Below, in pieces: positions 23,955 through 33,712 of a DNA stretch of 64,000 bases. Position 1 is the first letter of the stretch; the number at the start of each line of letters is the position of its first letter. This stretch comes from Acidimicrobiaceae bacterium. Lineage in GTDB: Bacteria > Actinomycetota > Acidimicrobiia > Acidimicrobiales > RAAP-2. The stretch is taken from positions 153,524-217,523 of the forward strand of contig PMFA01000005.1 in assembly GCA_003155915.1 (NCBI GenBank). The letters run 5' to 3'. The notes beneath the pieces were generated by a model, which was given only the letters and a program-made list of their open reading frames with translations, had not been told where the DNA came from and ran no database searches. The position numbers and the translations under genes were made by a program.

Positions 23955-26900
23955 GTGGGCGTGGACGGCGGAGTGGGACTCGATTCCCCTCGAGTGGTTG
24001 CGGTATCAGTGGCGCTGATTCCCACCGACCCCTCGATTGACTCGCTCGCCGATTCCGCGGTCGAGAACGCCCGCACCCTTATCGGCGATGCCGAGCGACT
24101 GCGTGGCCACTCGGAGAAAGCCAATCGTCGACGTTTCTCGCGACTGTTTCGCGACCCCCGCGCTCTTGAGGTCACGATTACGTTGACCGACGAAGTCATG
24201 CGTATCCGCTCGGTCAAGAGTTCGATCAACATTTTTCGCCGAGCGGCGGCCAAAGCGTCCGTCGAAGGCTTCGGCACCTTCAACGCGACCGGTCTTAAGT
24301 TTCTCGCCGCCGGTTCGCGGATGGCACCGGCGCCGGTGGTCAACATCGTCGCGCAACGAATCCGTCGTCTCTCGAAGGACCTGATCCTTCCCTACGAAGA
24401 AGCACCACTGAAGAAGCACCTCGAAGGACGAGCCCGCGATGACATCGCGCTGAACATCAACGTACTGGGTGAGGCCGTCCTGGGCGAGAGTGAGGCCGAC
24501 GAACGATTCGAGCGAGTGCTCGAAGTGATCCGACGACCCGAGATCAATTACGTCTCCGTAAAACTGTCGTCCATCGTGAGCCAAATCATCACGATCGACC
24601 GCGACGGTTCACTCGATCGCGTCGCGGCCAAGATGCGACTTCTCTACCGCGAGGCTGAGTCACACGGGACCTTCGTCAACCTCGACATGGAGGAGTACCG
24701 TGATCTTGAACTCACGGTGACGGCGTTCAAGCGGGTCCTCGCCGAAGCAGAGTTCTCGAGCGTCGCGGCCGGCATCGTGCTCCAGGCCTACCTGCCCGAA
24801 TCCCACGCCGCCTTCGCCGACCTCGTCGAGTGGTCTGCGTCGCGTTTCACACGCTCCGGTGGCACAATCAAGGTCCGATTGGTGAAGGGCGCCAATTTGG
24901 CGATGGAGACGACCGAAGCCGAACTCCACGGTTGGAGCGCCGCGCCCTACCGGTCCAAGGCCGACGTCGACGCCAGCTACGCCCGACTCATCGATGCCGC
25001 ACTGCGACCAGAACACGCCGACGCCGTTCGGATCGGCATCGCGAGCCACAACCTCTTTCATCTGGCGTGGGCTCTCGAAGTGGCTCGATCACGGGGAGTC
25101 GAACGACAAGTCGACGTCGAAATGCTCGAAGGGATGGCGAATTCCGAATCGCTCGCCATCGCGAAGACAGGTCAACGTGTTCTGCTGTACGCGCCAGTTA
25201 CCCGGCGCGACGACTTCGCGTCCGCCGTCGCCTACCTCGTGCGTCGTCTCGACGAGAACACGTCGGACGAGAACTATCTGAAGGCGGCCTTCGACATCGG
25301 TACCGACGCGGAGCGATTCGAAGAACAGAGTGACCGATTCGCCGCGTCCGTGCGAGAGCGCCACGCGGTCTCGACGGCGTCACTACGCCACGTGCCGACG
25401 AGTGAATCTGACTCGACGGGCTTCGCCAACGTCGCGAACTTCGATCCAACGTCCACGAAAGCTTTCGACGAGATCACGAAGGCCTTTGCGACGATCCGCG
25501 CACTTCCGGATCGACAGATCCCGTTGGTCATCGGTGGAGAGGAGATCGTCACGGAGGAGTTTGAAGTCGGACGTGATCCGAGCGCGAACGCTGAGCCGTG
25601 GTATCGATACTCCGTCGCCGACGCCACGCGCGTTGACGAAGCCATACGATGCGCGACGCACGCCCAAGAGGCATGGTCGAGTCGCACAATCGAGGAACGC
25701 CGACAGATGCTCTTCGCGAGCGCTGCCGTGATGGAGTCGCAAAGAATCGAGACCACGGCGGTGATGGCTCGTGACGCCGGCAAGACCGAAGCCGAGGCCG
25801 ATCCTGAAGTGAGCGAAGGAATCGACTTCGCTCGTTTCTACGCGACTTCGGCCTCGGACTTCGGTGGCTCGACACCGCTCGGAACAGTCCTCGTGGTTCC
25901 GCCGTGGAACTTTCCGTACGCGATACCAGCGGGGGGCGTCTGTGCCGCACTGGCGGCCGGCAACGCCGTCATCTTGAAACCGGCACCGGAGACCGTGGCA
26001 ACGGCGTGGCAGTTGGTGCAACAACTCTGGGCGGGCGGTGTTCCTCGCGACGTCCTACAGTTCGTGCCGACCCGAGACGACGACAGTGGTCGTCATCTCG
26101 TCACCCACGACGGTGTGGACGCGGTGATTCTGACGGGCTCGTTCGATACTGCGCTCATGTTCACCACGTGGCGTCCCGACATCACCCTCCTCGCCGAAAC
26201 GAGCGGGAAGAACGCCATACTGATCAGCGCGTGCGCCGACATCGACGTCGCGGTGAAGGACCTCGTGCAGTCGGCCTTCGGTCACGCCGGTCAGAAGTGC
26301 AGTGCGGCCAGCCTCGCCATCGTGGTACGTGACGTGTACGAAGACCCCGCCTTCCTTCGTCAACTGATCGACGCCGTTCGAACCCTTCGCGTCGGCCCCG
26401 GCTGGCAGCTCTCGACGTCGGTTGGACCGATCATTCGCAGCGCCGAACCGGCGCTCGAACGCGCGCTCTATCATCTCGACCCCGGCGAGAGTTGGCTACT
26501 CGAACCTCATCAACTCGACGCCGCGGGACTGCAATGGAGTCCGGGAGTGAAGCTGGGCGTGCGTTCCGGTTCGTGGAGTCACCAACACGAGTGGTTCGGT
26601 CCCGTGCTTGGTGTCATGGTTGCCCCGGACTTCACCACCGCGATTCGGTGGCAGAACCGAACCGACTTCGGCCTCACGGCCGGTCTCCAATCACTCGACG
26701 AGGCCGAGTGCGAACTATGGATGGACCGGATCCAGGCCGGCAATCTCTACGTCAACCGCGGAATCACGGGGGCGATTGTGAACCGACAGCCCTTCGGCGG
26801 ATGGCGCCGCAGCAGTGTCGGTCCGACCGCGAAAGCCGGTGGTCACCACTACGTCAACTCGCTGCGGCGTTGGGCGACGTTGACGAACACCGCGTCATCA

Positions 26901-27401
26901 ATCGAGCTGGCACAAGAGTGGTGGCGCTCTACCGGCTCCCAGTCAATCGATCGAACTGGACTCGGCGTCGAAAAGAATTTCCAGCGATACCGACGTCACG
27001 CCAATCCGGTGTGCGTTCGGGTTGATTCCGCGTTCGACGAATCACAGCGATCGCTCATTGACACGATTGTGCGCGAGTCCGACCTGAACGTCACCTACAG
27101 CGCACTCGAACCGGTCGCCACTGCCCCGGAAGCGGTGATCGAATCGACGTCGGCACTGGTCGTACGGGCCGAGGGACTCGATCGAGTGCGGTGGCTGTCG
27201 AATGAGGTTGCGCCGAGTGTGGAGTTACTGCAGCACGGAATAAGCGTCGACCGTCGCGTGCTCGTACAGCGCGGCGACATTGAAATGGCGCGCTGGTTAT
27301 TGGAACAGAGCGTCTCCATCACCCACCATCGCTACGGCAACGTCAACGCGGGACCCAAACCGAAGTGCGAGGGACTCGGGGCCTCAGTGCTCGAGGGCTA
27401 A
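23955..27401 (+). CDS. putA: Bifunctional proline dehydrogenase / L-glutamate gamma-semialdehyde dehydrogenase
   Basis: A fused PutA-type enzyme of up to 1148 residues that oxidises proline to glutamate. The FAD-dependent PRODH barrel covers roughly residues 110-470. The NAD-dependent aldehyde dehydrogenase covers about 540-1010, with catalytic E748 (LAETSGKNA) and nucleophile C782 (GQKCSA). The last 130 residues resemble the C-terminal region of long PutA proteins. There is no N-terminal ribbon-helix-helix domain, so it should not be an autorepressor. The start is uncertain: in-frame GTG codons at 23955, 23994 and 24009 lack a clear Shine-Dalgarno. The 3' end overlaps the convergent GH130 gene by 18 nt. 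Confidence 0.93.
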   Translation: MGVDGGVGLDSPRVVAVSVALIPTDPSIDSLADSAVENARTLIGDAERLRGHSEKANRRRFSRLFRDPRALEVTITLTDEVMRIRSVKSSINIFRRAAAKASVEGFGTFNATGLKFLAAGSRMAPAPVVNIVAQRIRRLSKDLILPYEEAPLKKHLEGRARDDIALNINVLGEAVLGESEADERFERVLEVIRRPEINYVSVKLSSIVSQIITIDRDGSLDRVAAKMRLLYREAESHGTFVNLDMEEYRDLELTVTAFKRVLAEAEFSSVAAGIVLQAYLPESHAAFADLVEWSASRFTRSGGTIKVRLVKGANLAMETTEAELHGWSAAPYRSKADVDASYARLIDAALRPEHADAVRIGIASHNLFHLAWALEVARSRGVERQVDVEMLEGMANSESLAIAKTGQRVLLYAPVTRRDDFASAVAYLVRRLDENTSDENYLKAAFDIGTDAERFEEQSDRFAASVRERHAVSTASLRHVPTSESDSTGFANVANFDPTSTKAFDEITKAFATIRALPDRQIPLVIGGEEIVTEEFEVGRDPSANAEPWYRYSVADATRVDEAIRCATHAQEAWSSRTIEERRQMLFASAAVMESQRIETTAVMARDAGKTEAEADPEVSEGIDFARFYATSASDFGGSTPLGTVLVVPPWNFPYAIPAGGVCAALAAGNAVILKPAPETVATAWQLVQQLWAGGVPRDVLQFVPTRDDDSGRHLVTHDGVDAVILTGSFDTALMFTTWRPDITLLAETSGKNAILISACADIDVAVKDLVQSAFGHAGQKCSAASLAIVVRDVYEDPAFLRQLIDAVRTLRVGPGWQLSTSVGPIIRSAEPALERALYHLDPGESWLLEPHQLDAAGLQWSPGVKLGVRSGSWSHQHEWFGPVLGVMVAPDFTTAIRWQNRTDFGLTAGLQSLDEAECELWMDRIQAGNLYVNRGITGAIVNRQPFGGWRRSSVGPTAKAGGHHYVNSLRRWATLTNTASSIELAQEWWRSTGSQSIDRTGLGVEKNFQRYRRHANPVCVRVDSAFDESQRSLIDTIVRESDLNVTYSALEPVATAPEAVIESTSALVVRAEGLDRVRWLSNEVAPSVELLQHGISVDRRVLVQRGDIEMARWLLEQSVSITHHRYGNVNAGPKPKCEGLGASVLEG

Positions 27402-28919
27402 ATCCTCGATACGGCGGTGGAGAACCTTGGCCACGATCGTCGGATGCTCGCTCGTCTTCATGGCCTTCAACACCGCAGTGATGCTGGCGGTCGCGAAGTT
27501 GATCCGGTGATCGGCGACGCCGTAGGGAATGACGAGGATGTCACCGTGCGCCAACGCCCCACAGGTGTAGACCACGTTGGGCACGTAGCCGTCTTGCTCT
27601 TCGGCGGACGCGGTGAGGAGCGGCTCTTTCAGCGCGGCGATCATCTTGGTCGGATCGTCGAGGTCCAAGAGAACCGCACTGATGCTGTAGGTGCGCATCG
27701 GCCCGACGGCGTGCGTGAGAACCAGCCATCCGGCCTCAGTTTCGATAGGTGAACCGCAGTTGCCGAGCTGGATGACTTCCCAATCCCACTCCGGTATCTG
27801 GAAGGTCACGGCGTGCCCCCAGTGCCCGAGCGTGTCTGAGAAACAGACCGCGTTCGTCTCACTGTCGTAGCGAGTGAGTGCGACGTATTGCCCGTTGATC
27901 CGACGCGGGAAGAGCGCGAGTCCCTTATTCGGCGCCGCCGCGCCGACGACGGGTGAAGCGTCGAAGGAGAGGAAGTCATCGGTTCGTAAGAGCTGCTGGG
28001 AGATATGCACGCCGTCGAACGCCGTGTAGGTGGCGAGGTACGTGGTCGTTCCGTCGCTCTCAGTGAAGAGTACGAATCGGGCGTCTTCCATCCCGTGCGC
28101 CTCGGCCGACATGACCGGCCACAGCACACGCTCCGAGAAATCGATGGTGTCGTCGAAGCGCACGCCGTAACTGCAAGCCGCAATCGATCGGTGATGACGC
28201 GCGATGGTGTGCGCGTCTTGGCGAGTGTCGAACTCCGAAATCAGAATCTCCAAACGCGCTTCGAGTTCATCAATAGAGAACACGATCGGCAATTCATCGA
28301 GGACGTAGGCCGCGCTCTCACCGTCTTGACCCATTGCCTTTAATCGCGCGTGAAAGACGTCGCGATGGAACAGGGCGTCACGCGCCGTGCCGACCATCGG
28401 AAAGGGTTCGCGCGGGTCGAGAAAGATCTGCCCGTCGGCGCTGACCAGACCGGTGCGAAAACTGATGCTCGAACGATGTCCCTCGCCGACGCCCCGAAAA
28501 CTCATCACGAATCGCACGGCGCCTTCCGGTACGTCCGACTGATCGGGGTGGAGGACGATGCTCGGATTGCAGACCGCGGCCGCCTCGAGCGAGTACTCGT
28601 GAGTGAACGAGGCGCCCAACAGGAGCCAGCGCTCCTCACTCAGGTCTTCTTTCGGGTCTAAGCGATTGCTCACGCGCTCGGCGTGTTGACTGAAGATGGC
28701 GACGATGTCGCGGTGTCGTCGGCCGAATCGTTGGATGATCTCTTTGAGACGCCGACGCACGTCGGCCTCGGGCAACGCCACGATTCGCTTGACGACACTC
28801 GACGCGCGCGACTCGGCGCCACCAAGTTCTTGACCGGCGACGAAGAGCAGCGCCACCACTCGTGACGAGTCGGGGACGATGTGGACATCGGAGCGTGACA
28901 CGAGGGGGTTTTCTTTCAT
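27384..28919 (-). CDS. GH130-family glycoside phosphorylase/hydrolase
   Basis: A 511-residue protein with a five-bladed-propeller GH130 pattern in its C-terminal 400 residues. Conserved points are NPSIVLHPDQ (118-127), the GMEDARF motif (276-282) holding the catalytic Asp, and late strands such as NCGSPIETEAGWLVLTH. GH130 enzymes phosphorolyse or hydrolyse beta-mannosidic linkages (beta-1,4 or beta-1,2). The N-terminal 100 residues, predicted helical, are longer than in small GH130 phosphorylases. It is the last gene of a three-gene operon and overlaps its neighbour by 4 nt. The linked GT4 gene implies a made-and-recycled mannose-type glycan; the true sugar is not shown. Confidence 0.82.
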   Translation of the reverse strand: MKENPLVSRSDVHIVPDSSRVVALLFVAGQELGGAESRASSVVKRIVALPEADVRRRLKEIIQRFGRRHRDIVAIFSQHAERVSNRLDPKEDLSEERWLLLGASFTHEYSLEAAAVCNPSIVLHPDQSDVPEGAVRFVMSFRGVGEGHRSSISFRTGLVSADGQIFLDPREPFPMVGTARDALFHRDVFHARLKAMGQDGESAAYVLDELPIVFSIDELEARLEILISEFDTRQDAHTIARHHRSIAACSYGVRFDDTIDFSERVLWPVMSAEAHGMEDARFVLFTESDGTTTYLATYTAFDGVHISQQLLRTDDFLSFDASPVVGAAAPNKGLALFPRRINGQYVALTRYDSETNAVCFSDTLGHWGHAVTFQIPEWDWEVIQLGNCGSPIETEAGWLVLTHAVGPMRTYSISAVLLDLDDPTKMIAALKEPLLTASAEEQDGYVPNVVYTCGALAHGDILVIPYGVADHRINFATASITAVLKAMKTSEHPTIVAKVLHRRIEDLALEH

Positions 28920-29926
28920 GTAGAGATAGTTTGGTGCGCGAAAGCCTGCTGACGGGTTGATACCAGCGCCAAAGTTGATTCCGCCCCCTCGTTTTTATTG
29001 GCCACGTCGGCGTGCAGTCCGTCGTAGCCCCCGCCGGTCTCAGGATCCCACATCATGACTTTGGCGTCATTGTCCCCGTCAAACCAAGCGTTCGCCATGC
29101 CGATTGCCTCGAGCCACTTCGGTGAATCGTCGACGCTGAGCGCTCGGGCGCAGGCGTCGGCCATCGTCGAGACTTCAATGGGCTGTTGATCAAAGCTGGG
29201 CCCGACGTCACCGGGTCCCGAGCCGTCGGCCGGCGTCACTGAGAGGTGTCCGTCTCGCGTCTCTCGCGCCAGCAGCCACCCGAGCAGGTCGAGTCCTCTC
29301 ACAACCAGCTCCGGTCGCTCGAGGGCGACACCGACGGCGATCATCGCGTCGGGCAACAGTGCGTTGGCGTAGTAGAGCCGGGGCTCGGGCCACGGCCACG
29401 CTCGGTCCGATCGCGCCTTTAACGTCACGTCAGCGATATCGCTCAGAAGCGAACGAGCGGCCCTGTTCGTCGAATCGACCCCGAGCACGGCCGCGGCACC
29501 GAGCGCGGCGAAGGCCATGGCGCGCGGGTACTGAGAGCGCTGTTCGGCGCCGCGTTCAAAGAGTGAGAGCCCGGGACCGGCGATCGAGAACTGCGCGCTG
29601 GCCGCCGCGGTGCCGAGTCCCCAGAGACTTCGTCCCCAACAGTCCTCGGTTGAGCTTTCGCTCGTCCACGTACCGTCGGCCGACCGACGATTTCGACAGT
29701 CGCCGTGTGGTCCCATCGCGTCACCGACAAACGCCAACGATCCCTGGGCCAAGGACCGCACCGACGCGTTCGGTTGCGGTTCGCGAGCGCTGACGACGAG
29801 GACGCGCGCGACGTCGTCAACGCAGTAGCCGTGTTCACGGCGAGGCGTGGCGTGCTCGGCGTGCTCGAACGTGCCGAAGCGATCGGTCAACCGGACCAAG
29901 TGGTCGAAGCGCGGACTGTCGATCAT
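28916..29926 (-). CDS. Predicted (alpha/alpha)6-type carbohydrate-active protein, middle gene of GT4-GH130 operon
   Basis: A 336-residue protein rich in helices with paired acidic and aromatic residues (EHGYCVDDVAR near 31-41, EDCWGRSLWGLG near 93-104, FDQQPIEVSTMADAC near 244-258). Such spacing is typical of (alpha/alpha)6-toroid enzymes and related epimerase-like folds. I do not recognise a named family with certainty. It overlaps both neighbours by 4 nt (ATGA), so its product is almost surely needed with the GT4 and GH130 proteins, for example as a glycan-trimming or oligosaccharide-binding partner. No signal peptide is present, implying a cytoplasmic role. Confidence 0.6.
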   Translation of the reverse strand: MIDSPRFDHLVRLTDRFGTFEHAEHATPRREHGYCVDDVARVLVVSAREPQPNASVRSLAQGSLAFVGDAMGPHGDCRNRRSADGTWTSESSTEDCWGRSLWGLGTAAASAQFSIAGPGLSLFERGAEQRSQYPRAMAFAALGAAAVLGVDSTNRAARSLLSDIADVTLKARSDRAWPWPEPRLYYANALLPDAMIAVGVALERPELVVRGLDLLGWLLARETRDGHLSVTPADGSGPGDVGPSFDQQPIEVSTMADACARALSVDDSPKWLEAIGMANAWFDGDNDAKVMMWDPETGGGYDGLHADVANKNEGAESTLALVSTRQQAFAHQTIST

Positions 29927-31122
29927 CGGTTCGCCGACAGTGGTGCTCGATTGTCGAGCAACTCTTCACCCAGGGCCGCGTACCGAGAGGCGATGTGCGG
30001 CCACGCCAATTCCGGCGCCAGCCGTCGGGCTTCACTCGCCATCGCGTTGACCATACCCGGCGTCGTCAGAGCAGTTCGAATCGCCTCGGCTATCGCCTCG
30101 GGGTCGCGACGCGGCACCACGATGCCGGCGCCACTCGAGAGCAGTTCAACCGCGTGCGGGAACGCCGTCGCGATGACCGGACGACCGGCGGCGATCGCGT
30201 CGACCAACACACCGGAGGTCACCTGGTCCGGCGAGTCGTAGGGCAGGATCACCATCGTGGACTCGCTGATCAACTGCGCGAGCGCCGGGAGCGATCGATA
30301 CTCGGGGTCGAAGACCACGTCGACGTGACGATCTTTCGCGCGCTGTATCAGCATGTCGCGGTAGACATCACCCTCGTACTCGTGAACCTTGGGATGGGTA
30401 TTGCCCGCAACCACGTACACCGGCTTCGGCCGGAGGTCGTCGACCAGGGCGAGCGCGTCGATCGCCCACTCAATACCCTTGCCCGGTCCGAGCAGTCCCC
30501 ACGTGAGCAGCCTCGGGCGCTCTTTGGAGTCCTCAAGACGTACCGCGCTCGACACGGCGGCGCCGTGAGGGATGACCGAGATCTTTCGCGCGTCGACGTC
30601 GAAATTTGAGCAGAGTCGTACACGGCCGGCTTCGGTCATCACCACGACTGCATCGGCCGCGCGAACGACGGCTTCGAGCACGAAGCGTTGGTGGGGAGTC
30701 GGGTGTTCAAGCACCGTGTGCGCGACGACGATCGTCGGCCTCTCAATTCCTTCCAGGACCGCGACGATCGAATCGCCGTCGGATCCGTCGTAGATCCCGT
30801 ACTCGTGTTGGACGATGACGACGTCGGCTCGATTGAGGGCGTCCATGGCCTCGATCATCTCAAGCCCGTCTTGGTTGTTCAACTCGGCGATCACGATCTT
30901 GGCCGGCGGCTCACCGTCGGCGCCGACTCGCACTATTCCAACGTCGTCGCCGTATTCGTACAGCCCGCCCGCGAGCGCTGCGGCGAACGTCGCAATACCG
31001 CATTGGGTTGGCGGATACGTCGAGACCATCGCGTAGGTACGCGTTCGATGATCGGTCACTGGCTGCTCTTCAAACACGGGCAATCCCCTTGCTCGAATGA
31101 GTGTCAACGTCCTGTCGGTCAT
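29923..31122 (-). CDS. GT4-family glycosyltransferase
   Basis: A 399-residue GT-B fold glycosyltransferase. The N-domain opens YAMVSTYPPTQCGIATFAA and the C-domain carries the GT4 donor motif as TSGVLVDAIAAGRPVIAT followed by a Gly-rich loop (SSGAGIVVPRRD). VIPHGAA and the GLLGPGKGIEW loop are also typical. It is likely to use a nucleotide-sugar (GDP-mannose would fit the linked GH130). The start is the ATG at 31122, without a Shine-Dalgarno; a GTG about 21 codons later, preceded by GAAGAG, would give a N-terminus closer to the family. First gene of the three-gene operon. Confidence 0.85.
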   Translation of the reverse strand: MTDRTLTLIRARGLPVFEEQPVTDHRTRTYAMVSTYPPTQCGIATFAAALAGGLYEYGDDVGIVRVGADGEPPAKIVIAELNNQDGLEMIEAMDALNRADVVIVQHEYGIYDGSDGDSIVAVLEGIERPTIVVAHTVLEHPTPHQRFVLEAVVRAADAVVVMTEAGRVRLCSNFDVDARKISVIPHGAAVSSAVRLEDSKERPRLLTWGLLGPGKGIEWAIDALALVDDLRPKPVYVVAGNTHPKVHEYEGDVYRDMLIQRAKDRHVDVVFDPEYRSLPALAQLISESTMVILPYDSPDQVTSGVLVDAIAAGRPVIATAFPHAVELLSSGAGIVVPRRDPEAIAEAIRTALTTPGMVNAMASEARRLAPELAWPHIASRYAALGEELLDNRAPLSANR

Positions 31123-31448
31123 CCGAACTACATTGAAAAATTCGGACTCGTGTCATTGGTCTCCTCTCATCTACGCAGTGGTTGCCCGTCATCAATTCAC
31201 CGGCGATCGTTCGCCTCACGCCGTCGCCGAGTTACGAACTGCGAGCAGCGATCAATCGCCGAAGGCGACGAATCAATTCGGCGATCCGAACGACCGTCGA
31301 ACCCGAAATCGGCGCCTTTGATGAACTGGCAGCCTGTCTGACTTCCGAACCCAACCTACCGGTATTGAGCGAGGCCTGGTCCGAGATCCGAGCGCGCTTG
31401 TGAACGCCCGGTTAACAATGTGAACAAACTGGAAGGTTCTCTCGAACC
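31123..31448. other. Intergenic stretch with only a doubtful small frame
   Basis: This 326-nt stretch lies upstream of the GT4 operon and downstream of the minus-strand SDR gene. A plus-strand frame from TTG 31182 to the stop at 31403 (73 codons, ending FDELAACLTSEPNLPVL) looks somewhat protein-like. It has no Shine-Dalgarno and weak third-base GC bias, so I do not call it a gene. The GT4 promoter should lie here. Confidence 0.35.
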
Positions 31449-32213
31449 TCAATCCATAAACGCTCCGCCGTTGACCGAAATCGCCTCGCCCGTGATGAAC
31501 TCGGCGTCGTCGCTCGCGAGAAAGGCGACGACTTTGGCCACGTCGTTGGGTGTCTCGAGCCGGGCCAGCGGCGTGTCGTCGATCCACATCTGACGCACCG
31601 CGTCGGGGTCAATGCCGCGTAGTTCGGCCTCCCACGAGAGTTCGCGTGTTTGCATGGGCGTCGCGACGAATCCCGGACAGACGCAGTTCACCCTGATGCC
31701 GTGCGGGGCGAGCTCGAAGGCCATGGCTTGGGTGAGACCGAGCACGGCAAACTTGCTCGCGACGTAGTCGGCGAGGAAGGGGACCCGTCCCTGCTTGGCC
31801 GCCATCGACGCGGTATTGATGATCCGTCCCGGTTTCGTGAGGGCGATCATGGCCCTCGCCGCCGATTGGCCGCAGTAAAAAATGCCGTAGGTGTTGACCT
31901 CGAAATTGCGTACGAGGTCGGCCGGCGAAACGTCAATGAATCGTTGCATTTTGGAAATGCCGGCGTTGGAAACCCAGACGTCAAGTCGGCCGTGCTCGGC
32001 GACGACGGCGTTGACCACGGCGTCACAGGCGTCGGGATCGGTCACGTCGAGTCGAAGGGCCTTCGCGCTCTCGAGGCGCGACGCCGTTCGTTCGGCACTG
32101 TCGAGATCGACATCGGTCACCACCACGTGAAAACCGCGTGCGCCGAGTGTCTCGGCGATCGCCGCTCCGATACCTGATCCCGCCCCGGTAACGCCAGCGA
32201 TTGGAAGTGTCAT
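31449..32213 (-). CDS. Short-chain dehydrogenase/reductase (polyol/sugar-type)
   Basis: A 254-residue classical SDR. The cofactor motif TGAGSGIG is at 9-16, followed by D34 (VVTDVD), which indicates NAD preference. The NAG motif is at 83-85, and the catalytic S136, Y150 and K154 (DYVASK) are all present. C-terminus SVNGGAFMD is typical of 3-oxoacyl-reductase-like polyol dehydrogenases. It is the last gene of the DeoR-BtpA-kinase operon and overlaps the kinase stop by 4 nt. A likely job is to oxidise a polyol or reduce a ketose that the kinase then phosphorylates. Confidence 0.88.
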   Translation of the reverse strand: MTLPIAGVTGAGSGIGAAIAETLGARGFHVVVTDVDLDSAERTASRLESAKALRLDVTDPDACDAVVNAVVAEHGRLDVWVSNAGISKMQRFIDVSPADLVRNFEVNTYGIFYCGQSAARAMIALTKPGRIINTASMAAKQGRVPFLADYVASKFAVLGLTQAMAFELAPHGIRVNCVCPGFVATPMQTRELSWEAELRGIDPDAVRQMWIDDTPLARLETPNDVAKVVAFLASDDAEFITGEAISVNGGAFMD

Positions 32214-33712
32214 TGTGAGCTCCTTGCCAGTGAGTGAGAGAGCGACGTTGTCGCCTCGTTGAGCTGACGAAACTGTTGGTAGCGCTCGTCGTAGATTGAA
32301 ACGTTCGCGGACGTGGGCGAGATGATCTCACCTTCTGCCAGCGCACCGACCACGTAGGACCAATCGGTTATGACGCCCGCGCCGACGCCGGCGATCACCG
32401 CCGCGCCGTAGGACGCGCCGGGGTGATCAACGATGGAGACCAGGTCGCGATTGAGGACGTCGGCCAATATCTCTCGCCACAGCCGTGACTTCGATCCCCC
32501 GTTGGTCACCCGTGGACGATTCAAGACGAGTCCGTCTTCGGCAAAGACGTCGAAGTGCGAGCGGAATCCGTAGGCGATCGCCTCGAGGAACGACCGGTGC
32601 AGGTCGCCACGAGTCGTGCCGAGGTGCAGTCCGATCATCGCCCCGCGTAGATCGGGGTCGTGCAAGGGTGTCTTTTCGCCTAAGAAATAGGGCAACGTCA
32701 CGAGCGTCCCCGGTTCGCTGGCGGCCGCGTCGGCGTCCAATTCGGCCAGCGACACCCCGTCGAAGAGACCTTGCTCCCATCGCAACATCGAGCCGCTGGT
32801 GGCCATGCATCCGTTGGGCAGCCACTTGCCAGGAATCGGATAGCAGTCGAGATACAGGCGCGAGTCGAGGAACTTCTTGTCGCTCACGGCCAGGATGTCA
32901 CCAGAGCCACCGAGTTTGATGAGACAGTCACCCTGATTGACGAGTCCGGCACCGTACGCTGAAAGTACGTGATCGGCGCCACCGACGACGATCGTCGTCC
33001 CGGCCCGCAGGCCCGTCGCCGCGGAGGCCGACACGCTGAGCTCGCCGACGACCTCGCCGGGCCGCGCGACGTCGAGCATCTTCGGCCAGGTCACCGGCGT
33101 CGCCGATTGAACCGCGTCGAGCGGCACGCCGTCGAAATCGTAGAGTCCACTCTCGATCGCCCAGTTGTACTCGACGTGCGGCACCGCGCCGAGGGCGCGA
33201 GCCATCCAGTCGTAGGAACCCTGCAGAGAGGCAACCTTTCCCCACACCTCGGGTTCGTGTCGCGCGAGCCAGAGCGCCGTGGGGGCAACGGACTGCTGGG
33301 TCAGGACCGAACCGGTTCGCGCGAGGAGGTCAAAGTCTCCGAGTGTGGTCCTGACCTCGTCGATCTCAACTGTGGCGCGCGCGTCATTTTGCAGAATCGC
33401 TCGGCGAAGCGGCTCACCGTCGATGTCGACAGCGAGGATCGCCGGGACCATGCCCGTCACGGCGACGGCCGTAACGTCAGCGCTTGACGCCCCGGCGATC
33501 TCTAGGAGCCGTGGCACCAGGGCACACACGGCGCTCCACCATTCGTGGTGGTCGGCCTCGGCCCATCCCTGGTGATCGCTGAAGAGCGCGACCTCGTGGG
33601 ACTGCGCCGCGACGATGCCGAGTTCGGCGTCGAGCAACACGGCCTTCACTCCGGAGGATCCGAGATCGATCCCGAGCAGGAGACGGCGCCCTTCAGGCAC
33701 TCCGCGCCGCAT
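32210..33712 (-). CDS. FGGY-family carbohydrate kinase (xylulokinase-like)
   Basis: A 500-residue sugar kinase. The N-terminal phosphate-1 motif is GIDLGSSGVKAVLLD; the catalytic Asp sits in VVGGADHVLSAYGAG (about residues 234-248) and the second ATPase domain contains TNGGSKSRLWREILADVLN (FGGY signature 2 region). Xylulokinase is the closest well-known member, but the family also phosphorylates ribulose, fuculose, erythritol and others. It overlaps the BtpA gene by 20 nt and the SDR gene by 4 nt. An in-frame GTG four codons into the gene is an alternative start. Confidence 0.88.
   Translation of the reverse strand: MRRGVPEGRRLLLGIDLGSSGVKAVLLDAELGIVAAQSHEVALFSDHQGWAEADHHEWWSAVCALVPRLLEIAGASSADVTAVAVTGMVPAILAVDIDGEPLRRAILQNDARATVEIDEVRTTLGDFDLLARTGSVLTQQSVAPTALWLARHEPEVWGKVASLQGSYDWMARALGAVPHVEYNWAIESGLYDFDGVPLDAVQSATPVTWPKMLDVARPGEVVGELSVSASAATGLRAGTTIVVGGADHVLSAYGAGLVNQGDCLIKLGGSGDILAVSDKKFLDSRLYLDCYPIPGKWLPNGCMATSGSMLRWEQGLFDGVSLAELDADAAASEPGTLVTLPYFLGEKTPLHDPDLRGAMIGLHLGTTRGDLHRSFLEAIAYGFRSHFDVFAEDGLVLNRPRVTNGGSKSRLWREILADVLNRDLVSIVDHPGASYGAAVIAGVGAGVITDWSYVVGALAEGEIISPTSANVSIYDERYQQFRQLNEATTSLSHSLARSSQ

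Noticed and set aside
31182..31403. 73-codon plus-strand frame
   Set aside because: Only a TTG start, no Shine-Dalgarno, weak codon bias; left as intergenic.
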